Origin: Candidatus Dormiibacterota bacterium
GTDB taxonomy: Bacteria > Chloroflexota > Dormibacteria > Aeolococcales > Aeolococcaceae
Assembly (NCBI GenBank): GCA_003170875.1
Contig: PMYJ01000053.1
Span: 3,243-8,290 of the forward strand
Direction: 5' to 3'
Length of the DNA: 5,048 nucleotides
Shown here: positions 1-5,048 of the stretch, in pieces
How the letters are laid out: every line of letters starts with the position of its first letter
Numbering within the stretch: the stretch's first letter is position 1
Position numbers and translations under genes: made by a program
The notes under the pieces: model-generated
Seen by the model: the letters and a program-made list of their open reading frames with translations, nothing else
Database searches by the model: none
What the model was told of the DNA's origin: nothing

Positions 1-869
1 ACGCCAAGTGGCTGAAGGTCACCCGCGAGATCCCCTGGCGGCGGCCGGTCGCCTCGCTCAACTACCTGCTCTCCTCGCTGGTCTGGCGCCAGGATCACAA
101 CGGCTTCTCGCACCAGGACCCGGGCTTCATCGACCACGTCGTCAACAAGAAGGCGGAGATCATCCGCGTCTACCTGCCCCCGGACGCCAACTGCCTGCTC
201 TCAGTGGCCGACCATTGCCTGCGCAGTCGCCACTACGTCAACGTGATCGTGGCGGGCAAGCAGCCCCAGCTCAACTACCTCTCCATGGACGAGGCGATCC
301 TGCACTGCACGCGGGGGATCGGGATCTGGGACTGGGCCTCCAACGACGAGGGCGAGCCAGACGTGGTCATGGCCTGCTGCGGCGACGTCCCCACCCTGGA
401 GACGATGGCCGCGGTCGAGATCCTGCGCCGCGAGCTGCCCACGCTACGGGTGCGAGTGGTCAACGTCGTCGACCTGATGCGGCTCCAGCCTGACACCGAG
501 CACCCCCACGGGCTCTCCGACCGCGAGTTCGACATCATCTTCACGACCGACAAGCCGGTGGTCTTCGCCTACCACGGCTACCCCTGGCTGATCCACCGCC
601 TCACCTACCGCCGGACCAACCACGCCAACCTCCACGTCCGCGGTTACAAGGAGGAGGGCACCACCACCACCCCGTTCGACATGGTGATGCTCAACGACCT
701 CGACCGCTTCCATCTGGTGCTGGACGTCATCGATCGGGTACCCGGGCTGCAGTCCCACGCCGCCGCCCTGCGCCAGCGCATGGTCGACGAGAGAGTGCGC
801 TGCCGCGCCTACACCCGCATCGACGGCGAGGACCCCCCCGAGATCAGCAACTGGACCTGGTCTTTCTGA
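1..869 (+). CDS. xfp: Phosphoketolase (xylulose-5-P/fructose-6-P), C-terminal part, 5' truncated by window
   Basis: Thiamine-diphosphate enzyme that cleaves xylulose 5-phosphate (and in many members fructose 6-phosphate) with inorganic phosphate, giving acetyl phosphate plus glyceraldehyde 3-phosphate or erythrose 4-phosphate; cytosolic. The frame is open from the window edge (first whole codon at 3) to TGA at 867-869, giving 288 residues, roughly the last third of a family usually near 800 residues. Family signatures visible in order are HNGFSHQDPGF, then VVNKKAEIIRVYLPPDANCL, VIVAGKQP, and near the end RGYKEEGTTTTPFDM followed by NDLDRFHL and DVIDRVP; the tail carries the usual PEI-NW-W ending. 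The N-terminal thiamine-binding domain lies upstream of the window, so its catalytic residues cannot be checked. The ATG at 204 is internal and not a start. The acetate kinase gene begins 21 nt downstream, so the acetyl phosphate made here has its consumer encoded next door. Identification is firm; substrate preference cannot be read from this part. Confidence 0.97.
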   Translation, partial: AKWLKVTREIPWRRPVASLNYLLSSLVWRQDHNGFSHQDPGFIDHVVNKKAEIIRVYLPPDANCLLSVADHCLRSRHYVNVIVAGKQPQLNYLSMDEAILHCTRGIGIWDWASNDEGEPDVVMACCGDVPTLETMAAVEILRRELPTLRVRVVNVVDLMRLQPDTEHPHGLSDREFDIIFTTDKPVVFAYHGYPWLIHRLTYRRTNHANLHVRGYKEEGTTTTPFDMVMLNDLDRFHLVLDVIDRVPGLQSHAAALRQRMVDERVRCRAYTRIDGEDPPEISNWTWSF

Positions 870-890
870 GCTGACGCGAGGCTCCGCATC

Positions 891-2021
891 GTGAGAATCC
901 TGGTCGTCAACGCGGGGTCGAGCAGCCTCAAGCTGTCCGTTCTCGACGATACCGACCGCTCGCTGGCGTCAGAGACCATCGACGCGCCGGTCGGCCGGAT
1001 CGACGACTCCGCGCTACGGACCGCCATCTCGGCGAACTCCCCCATCGACGCGGTGGGGCACCGCATCGTTCACGGCGGCACCGAGTTCACCGAGCCGGTG
1101 CTCGTCGACGCCCGCGTGCTTCACCGGCTCGAGTTACTGACCGACCTGGCGCCCCTGCACCAGCCGAAGTCGCTCCGGGGGCTCGAGGTGGTCACCCGCC
1201 TGCTCCCCGGCGTGCCCGCGGTGGCGTGCTTCGACACCGCCTTTCACGCGCACATCCCGCCGGCGGCGGCGACCTACGCCCTGCCGGCACAGTGGCGGCA
1301 CCGCTGGGCCCTCCGGCGGTTCGGCTTCCACGGCCTCTCCCACGCGTACGCCTCCCGGCGAGCCGCGGAGCTGACCGGCCGCAAGCTGGAGGATCTGCGG
1401 ATCGTCACCTGCCACCTCGGCGCGGGCGCCTCCCTCGCCGCGGTCAACGGTGGGGTCTCGGTGGACACCACCATGGGCTTCACACCGCAGGAGGGGCTGG
1501 TGATGGCGACCCGCTCGGGGAGCGTCGACCCCGGGCTCCTCCTCTGGTTGGAGGAGCACGTGGGAATGCCCCCCTCGGAGCTTGCAACGACATTGGAGCA
1601 CCGCTCGGGGCTGCTCGGCCTCTGCGGCAGCTCGGACATGCGGGTGATCCTCCAGGCCGAGGCGGCCGGCGACGCGGACTCGGCGCTCGCGATCGATGTC
1701 TACCTCCACCGGCTGCGCGGGGGAATTGCCGCCATGGCCGCCGCGATGGGCGGGCTCGACACCCTGGTCTTCACCGGAGGGGTCGGCGAGCACGCCGCCC
1801 CGATCCGAGAGCGGGCCGCCGCCGAGCTGGCCTTCCTCGGTGTCGCCCTCGACCCCGAGGCCAACGCGGGAGCCGCCGGAGACGCGGAGATCGGGGCAAG
1901 CGGCGCCGCGGTCAGGACCCTGGTGGTCACGGCACGCGAGGACGTCGAGATCGCTCGCGGGGTGCGCCAGGTGCTCACCGCATCATCGGGCGGGGCTGCG
2001 GAGCGCTCGCCGGAGAGGTGA
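891..2021 (+). CDS. ackA: Acetate kinase (acetate/propionate kinase family)
   Basis: Catalyses acetyl phosphate + ADP to acetate + ATP, the ATP-yielding step after phosphoketolase; cytosolic. The GTG start at 891 is preceded by a GCGAGG-like ribosome site at 876-881 and places the family's N-terminal NAGSSSLK at residues 7-14. The 376 residues are slightly short against the usual about 400. Further ASKHA-fold landmarks are GHRIVHGG (56-63, Arg58), FDTAFH (114-119, with the expected catalytic Asp115), FGFHGLSH (144-151, His147), CHLGAGAS (174-181), VDTTMGFTP (191-199), MATRSG (205-210, expected catalytic Arg208), FTGGVGEH (294-301) and Glu350 in TAREDVEIA, where classical enzymes read TNEEL. 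The phosphate-loop motif is HLGAG instead of the classical HLGNG, and LHQPKSL replaces LHNPxN, so this is a divergent branch of the family. The stop overlaps the next start by 4 nt. Propionate or butyrate kinase activity is possible, but the xfp neighbour favours acetate. Confidence 0.95.
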   Translation: MRILVVNAGSSSLKLSVLDDTDRSLASETIDAPVGRIDDSALRTAISANSPIDAVGHRIVHGGTEFTEPVLVDARVLHRLELLTDLAPLHQPKSLRGLEVVTRLLPGVPAVACFDTAFHAHIPPAAATYALPAQWRHRWALRRFGFHGLSHAYASRRAAELTGRKLEDLRIVTCHLGAGASLAAVNGGVSVDTTMGFTPQEGLVMATRSGSVDPGLLLWLEEHVGMPPSELATTLEHRSGLLGLCGSSDMRVILQAEAAGDADSALAIDVYLHRLRGGIAAMAAAMGGLDTLVFTGGVGEHAAPIRERAAAELAFLGVALDPEANAGAAGDAEIGASGAAVRTLVVTAREDVEIARGVRQVLTASSGGAAERSPER

Positions 2022-2809
2022 CAGAGCGAGGTCAGGGGCGGGCGGCTCGTCGCCTCATCCTCTGGGACGTCGACGGCACCCTGGTGTCGTGCGGGCCGGC
2101 CGGTCGCGAGGCGCTGGAGAGCGGGGCGCGCCTGGCCGCGGGACTGACGGCTCTCCCCCACCTCCCCATGGGAGGCAAGACCGATCCGCAGATCGTCGGC
2201 GAGATGCTGCTGGGCGCCGGTGTGGCCCCCGCCGACCTCGACAGCCTGGTGCCGGTGGCGCTGGCCGAGGCCAAGCGGGCGCTGGCCGGCTGGAGGGAGC
2301 GGATGGGACGGGAGGGTCGTGTCCATCCCGGGATCCGGCACCTCCTCGACGAGCTGGCCGGCAGCGAGGGCGTCCGCCAGACGCTCCTGACCGGCAACGT
2401 GGCGGTGAACGCCGCCGTCAAGGTCGGCGCCTTTGGCCTCGAGGGGTACTTCGACCTCCCGGTCGGAGCCTATGGAGACGACAACGCGGAGCGGGAGCTG
2501 CTGGTCCCGATCGCGCGGGACCGGGTGCGGGAGCTTCGCGGTGAGACGTACGAGCCCGAGCAGGTGTGGGTGATCGGGGACACGGCCCGCGACCTCAGCT
2601 GCGCGCGCGCAGCCGGGGTGCGCTGCCTCCTCGCGGGCACGGGCCGTGACGGCTTCGAGGCCGTCCGCGGCCTGGTCGCCGACGCCGTCCTGGAGAACCT
2701 CGCCAACACCAGGTCGGTGCTGGGCATCCTGCTCGGGTGGGCCTCGGCCGGGGGCGGCGCATTCCCGGATGAAGGCGCACGAGGACGGCTACGATCGCGG
2801 GATGGCTGA
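2018..2809 (+). CDS. HAD-superfamily hydrolase, phosphoglycolate-phosphatase-like
   Basis: Predicted Mg-dependent cytosolic phosphatase of 263 residues acting on a small phosphorylated metabolite. All four HAD motifs are present: motif I DVDGTL (17-22, nucleophile Asp17 and acid/base Asp19), motif II TLLTGN (122-127, Thr125), motif III Lys135 after NAAV, and motif IV GDTARD (187-192, Asp188 and Asp192 for Mg). The region between motifs I and II (about 23-115) is a helical C1-type cap containing GGKTDPQI (52-59), typical of Gph/PGMB-like members. The GTG start at 2018 shares GTGA with the ackA stop; the purine-rich GGAGAGG runs into the start, so initiation may depend on terminating ackA ribosomes. 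The open frame extends upstream inside ackA, but only as a shadow. The C-terminal tail past about residue 240 is low-complexity and overlaps the next gene by 8 nt. The substrate is unknown: phosphoglycolate and sugar phosphates are both plausible, and family membership is much surer than the reaction. Confidence 0.88.
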   Translation: MTERGQGRAARRLILWDVDGTLVSCGPAGREALESGARLAAGLTALPHLPMGGKTDPQIVGEMLLGAGVAPADLDSLVPVALAEAKRALAGWRERMGREGRVHPGIRHLLDELAGSEGVRQTLLTGNVAVNAAVKVGAFGLEGYFDLPVGAYGDDNAERELLVPIARDRVRELRGETYEPEQVWVIGDTARDLSCARAAGVRCLLAGTGRDGFEAVRGLVADAVLENLANTRSVLGILLGWASAGGGAFPDEGARGRLRSRDG

Positions 2810-3305
2810 CCAGGATCCGCTCTCCGAGACGGAGTTCTGGGAGATCTACCGCAGGGTTCCCCGGCTGACTGTCGAGGTCGCGGTGACTGGCGATCAGGGC
2901 CTGCTGCTCACCCGCCGGGCGATCGAGCCGTGCCGGGGGATGTGGCACCTCCCGGGCGGCACCGTCCGCTTCGGGGAGCGTCTCGCCGAAGCGGTCGGCC
3001 GGGTCGCGCGCCGGGAGTTGGGCATCGAGGTGCTGGAGAGCCGGATGCTCGGCTACATCGAGTACCCGAGCCACTGGGAGAGCCGCCCGGACAGCCCCGT
3101 GGGCATCGTCTTCCTGGTCACGCGCCACGCCGGGGCTTTGGTGGTGAGCGCCGAGGCCGACGCCCACGGGTGGTTCCGCCGGCTCCCGGCAGGGATGCAC
3201 GCGGAGCAGGTGCGCTTCCTGGACGAGACCGGCCTGGCCGCGCCGCCGCCTGACGGCGCAGAATCGGCGGACATCGACAGCCGGAGGATGGATAGTGGCG
3301 ACTGA
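2802..3305 (+). CDS. Nudix hydrolase with degenerate Nudix box, GDP-mannose mannosyl hydrolase-like
   Basis: A 167-residue Nudix-fold protein, expected to hydrolyse a nucleoside-diphosphate-linked substrate with Mg. The Nudix helix runs from Gly53 to Ile75: GGTVRFGE (52-59) then RVARRELGI (67-75). Against the consensus GX5EX7REUXEEXGU, the Glu after Arg is Val68 and the first Glu of the EE pair is Arg71; only Glu72 remains. GDP-mannose mannosyl hydrolases lack the same two glutamates (RLTMAELGL in the E. coli enzyme, as I recall it), and LLTRRAIEPCRGMWHLPGG (35-53) also lines up with that family's LLGKRTNRPAQGYWFVPGG region, including the substrate-binding Arg. His122 lies near, but not exactly at, the position of that family's catalytic His. 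The ATG at 2802 was chosen because it overlaps the HAD stop and fits the family N terminus; an in-frame ATG at 2769 would add 11 residues, and neither has a well-placed ribosome site. The substrate is unproven, and the last 20 or so residues look unstructured. Confidence 0.87.
   Translation: MADQDPLSETEFWEIYRRVPRLTVEVAVTGDQGLLLTRRAIEPCRGMWHLPGGTVRFGERLAEAVGRVARRELGIEVLESRMLGYIEYPSHWESRPDSPVGIVFLVTRHAGALVVSAEADAHGWFRRLPAGMHAEQVRFLDETGLAAPPPDGAESADIDSRRMDSGD
3283..3287 (+). promoter_or_regulatory. Ribosome binding site of the PPK2 gene
   Basis: GGAGG lies 7 nt before the GTG at 3295, inside the 3' end of the Nudix gene. It decides the start: the nearby ATG at 3288 is in the Nudix frame, not the PPK2 frame. 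The strength of this site suggests PPK2 is translated well on its own and does not rely only on coupling. Confidence 0.7.
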
Positions 3306-4197
3306 CGAGCTTGCAACCCTGCGCCGCCTGGCGCGCCAGCTTCGTGTCCCGCCGGAGACGATGGTGAAGCTGCCCCACGGCTTCGACCCGGGGCACACCG
3401 CGACGTGGGTGCACGAGAAGGACGCGGCATCGTCCCTTGCGGCGGGGGTCCAACTGCTCAGCGAGTACCAGGCGCGCCTCGCGGCCCAGGACACCTACGG
3501 CCTGCTGGTGGTCCTGCAGGCCCTCGATGCGGCGGGCAAGGACGGCGCGGTCAAGCACGTCATGAGCGGCGTCAACCCGCAGGGCGTCTGGGTGCGCAGC
3601 TTCAAGATCCCCTCCCCCGACGAGCTCAACCACGACTTCCTCTGGCGCTACACCCGTGACCTCCCGCCGCGCGGGGTCATCGGCATCTATAACCGCTCCC
3701 ACTACGAGGAGGTGCTGGTGGTCCGGGTGCATCCGGAGAACCTCGAGCGGCAACACCTGCCCGCCGAAGCGCGGGGCAAGGACGTCTGGGAGGAGCGCTT
3801 CCGGGCGATCAACGAGTGGGAGGCCCACCTCACCACCAACGGCATCCACGTGGTCAAGATCTTCCTCAACCTCTCCCCCGACGAGCAGCGCAAGCGCCTG
3901 CTGGCGCGAATCGACGACCCCACCAAGAACTGGAAGTTCTCGGCGGCCGACCTCGTCGAACGCGGGCACTGGGACGAGTACCAGCACGCGTACTCCGAGG
4001 TGCTCGCTCACACTAGCACCGCGCACGCCCCCTGGCACGTGGTCCCCGCTGACCACAAGTGGTTTGCCCGGGTGGCGGTCTCGGCGGTGGTCGTCGACGC
4101 CCTGGCCGCGATCGACCCCCAGTTCCCCAAGCTCGACCGGACCGCGGTCGCCGACCTGAAGAAGGCGCGCGCCCAGCTCCTCGCAGAGAAGGACTAG
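3295..4197 (+). CDS. ppk2: PPK2-family polyphosphate:nucleotide phosphotransferase, class III-like
   Basis: Transfers phosphate between inorganic polyphosphate and nucleotides; class III members phosphorylate both AMP and ADP, regenerating ATP from polyphosphate. The protein is a single P-loop domain of 300 residues, the normal size for class III. The Walker A-type motif is DAAGKDG (78-84), followed by SGVNPQGV (91-98); the second signature is YNRSHYEEVLVVRVH (132-146), close to the NRSHYEDVLVVRV of the Meiothermus class III enzyme and unlike the DRSWYNR type of class I. The lid region is DDPTKNWKF (207-215), and the C-terminal half has the family's TSTAHAPWHVVPADHKWF stretch (240-257). The GTG start at 3295 is supported by GGAGG at 3283-3287 with 7 nt spacing, the best ribosome site in the window. 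It overlaps the Nudix gene by 11 nt. It may also run in reverse to make polyphosphate. Family is certain; AMP versus ADP preference is inferred from motifs. Confidence 0.95.
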   Translation: MATDELATLRRLARQLRVPPETMVKLPHGFDPGHTATWVHEKDAASSLAAGVQLLSEYQARLAAQDTYGLLVVLQALDAAGKDGAVKHVMSGVNPQGVWVRSFKIPSPDELNHDFLWRYTRDLPPRGVIGIYNRSHYEEVLVVRVHPENLERQHLPAEARGKDVWEERFRAINEWEAHLTTNGIHVVKIFLNLSPDEQRKRLLARIDDPTKNWKFSAADLVERGHWDEYQHAYSEVLAHTSTAHAPWHVVPADHKWFARVAVSAVVVDALAAIDPQFPKLDRTAVADLKKARAQLLAEKD

Positions 4198-4213
4198 CGG
4201 CGTATCGGTCGCC

Positions 4214-4586
4214 ATGGCCAAGCTGATCTACTCGGCCATCACGTGACTTTGCGGAGATATGGCGGTCGGCGGAGAAGATCGTCTACTCCACGACACTGGT
4301 CAGCGTGACAACTGCCAGGACACGGATCGAGCGAAGCTTCAACCCGGATGCGGTCCGTCAGATGAAGACGCGGGCGGAGCGTGACCTCACGGTGGACGGC
4401 GCCCATCTCGCCGGACAGGCGCTCAGGGCTGGACTCGTCGACGAGTGCCACCTCTTCCTGACTCCGATCGTGGTCGGAGGCGGCACCGCAGCCCTCCCTG
4501 AGGGGGTCACCATCGACCTCGAACTCGTCGACGAACGCCGCTTCAAGGGCGGCGTCGTCCACCTCCACTACCTCGTCCGGGGCTGA
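4214..4586 (+). pseudogene. RibD C-terminal/dihydrofolate-reductase-like protein, internal deletion with frameshift
   Basis: Remnant of a RibD_C/DHFR-fold reductase, a family of NADPH-type oxidoreductases usually about 180-200 residues long and mostly of unknown substrate. The ATG at 4214 begins MAKLIYSAIT, the typical N terminus, but a TGA follows at 4244-4246. Directly at the same place, in the frame starting at 4242, the C-terminal half begins as RDFAEIWRSAEKIVYSTTL and continues through ERDLTVDG, LAGQALRAGLVDE and HLFLTPIVVGGG to the family's LELVDERRF ending and a TGA at 4584-4586. Together 10 + 114 codons survive, so about 65-70 residues of the middle (the substrate and part of the cofactor region) are missing, and the junction near 4240-4245 is out of frame. 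A GTG at 4305 could start a 93-residue fragment, but it lacks half the fold. The gene sits 16 nt after ppk2 and may have been the last member of that operon. Confidence 0.85.
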
Positions 4587-4598
4587 CGAACCGGCCGC

Positions 4599-5048
4599 TC
4601 ACGGGGATGCCGGCCCTCGGTGGACCGCAGCGCCCATCGCCTCGAGCCGGTCCGAGAATCCCGTCGCGTCCATCAGGGCGCGCATCTCCCGGGCGGCGTG
4701 CTCTGATGGGTACATGCTGCCGAGTCCGAGCTGGGCTCGGATCTCCTCTCGGCGATCGATGAACTCCCTCCACCTCGGACCGAAGGCCTCGGCGAGATGC
4801 GGGAGAAACTCGGGCGGCGTGCCTCCCATTCCCTTCTCGTAGAACTGCACCGCCCAGTCGGCGAACATCTCGACGTGCCTCACCCCGCGACCAGCCTCCA
4901 CCTGCATGCCGCGGATCACCTGGTTGATCACCGCGACCGAGTTGCCCCGCGGGCAGCGACTCTGGCAGGTGTAGCAGTAGAAGCAGAGCCACACGGAGTC
5001 GTCCTCGAGCAGGGTCGGATCCCCGTCGCGGGCGCGGCGCGCGATCTC
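4599..5048 (-). CDS. HdrC-like 4Fe-4S protein (heterodisulfide reductase subunit C family), 5' truncated by window
   Basis: Electron-carrying iron-sulfur subunit related to HdrC, which normally passes electrons to an HdrB-type CCG-domain partner. The minus-strand frame is open from the window edge (first codon GAG at 5048-5046) to a stop at 4601-4599, giving 149 visible residues. The cysteine motif CFYCYTCQSRCPRG (22-35 from the edge; C22, C25, C28, C32, Pro33) fits the second CX2CX2CX3CP cluster of a dicluster domain, and LLEDDSVWLC before it matches the short linker between clusters; the first cluster should lie just beyond the window. After the cluster come a helical segment (AVINQVIRGMQVEAG) and a charged C-terminal region with no membrane segment. 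The GTG at 4994 is internal, three residues before the first cysteine, so it is not the start. The gene converges on the pseudogene with 12 nt between. The HdrC relation is fairly sure; archaeal-type heterodisulfide activity is not implied, and partners cannot be seen. Confidence 0.85.
   Translation of the reverse strand, partial: EIARRARDGDPTLLEDDSVWLCFYCYTCQSRCPRGNSVAVINQVIRGMQVEAGRGVRHVEMFADWAVQFYEKGMGGTPPEFLPHLAEAFGPRWREFIDRREEIRAQLGLGSMYPSEHAAREMRALMDATGFSDRLEAMGAAVHRGPASP

Noticed and set aside
8..493. 161-codon plus-strand open frame at the window start
   Set aside because: It lies out of frame inside the phosphoketolase gene, and its sequence is low-complexity Arg/Gly/Pro/Leu with no motif.
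1226..2017. Long open frame upstream of and continuous with the HAD gene, which could suggest a 527-residue protein
   Set aside because: This part lies wholly inside ackA in another frame, is Arg/Pro/Gly-rich as expected for a high-GC shadow, and shows no domain; HAD homology begins just after the GTG at 2018.
2595..3494. A 299-codon minus-strand open frame across the HAD, Nudix and PPK2 genes
   Set aside because: It spans three real genes antisense, is Arg/Pro/Ala-rich without any motif, and is explained by scarcity of stops at high GC.
3118..4221. A 367-codon open frame on the minus strand opposite ppk2
   Set aside because: It is antisense to a clearly recognised PPK2 gene and shows only the Val/Leu/Asp-rich shadow of its codons, with no recognisable motif.
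4305..4586. A standalone 93-residue gene from the GTG at 4305
   Set aside because: The RibD/DHFR-type homology continues upstream of 4305 to 4242 without a start codon, so this is the tail of a broken gene rather than a separate small gene.
4591..4613. Possible hairpin terminator between the convergent genes (CCGGC ... GCCGG)
   Set aside because: Only a 5-bp stem with a 13-nt loop, no flanking T-run on either strand, and half of it lies in the coding end of the HdrC-like gene.

Overview
This is a gene-dense, high-GC window (about 70% G+C by eye) from a bacterial chromosome, with near-continuous coding and strong G/C preference at third codon positions. The gene set (phosphoketolase plus acetate kinase, class III-like PPK2, an HdrC-like iron-sulfur protein) and the composition fit a soil-type high-GC lineage such as Actinomycetota or Chloroflexota/Dormibacterota. 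The sequence alone does not settle the taxon.

Positions 1-4197 hold five plus-strand genes packed head to tail: the C-terminal third of a phosphoketolase (xfp), an acetate kinase (ackA), a HAD-family phosphatase, a Nudix hydrolase with a degenerate Nudix box, and a PPK2 polyphosphate kinase. After the 21-nt xfp-ackA gap, each gene overlaps the next (4, 8 and 11 nt), which suggests one transcript with translational coupling. Biochemically, phosphoketolase splits sugar phosphates to acetyl phosphate, and acetate kinase turns that into acetate and ATP. PPK2 can recharge AMP/ADP from polyphosphate. The HAD and Nudix enzymes would act on phosphorylated metabolites or nucleotide sugars. The block therefore reads as a phosphate/energy-metabolism operon; that grouping is an inference.

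Positions 4214-4586 hold the remains of a RibD/dihydrofolate-reductase-like gene. Its first ten codons are followed directly, in another frame, by the C-terminal half, so the middle has been deleted and the gene is broken.

Positions 4599-5048, on the minus strand and convergent with the pseudogene, hold the C-terminal part of an HdrC-like 4Fe-4S protein whose 5' end lies beyond the window. No RNA genes, CRISPR arrays, insertion sequences or convincing terminators were seen. No wholly new system is evident; the most unusual items are the variant Nudix enzyme, the overlapping operon and the deletion pseudogene.
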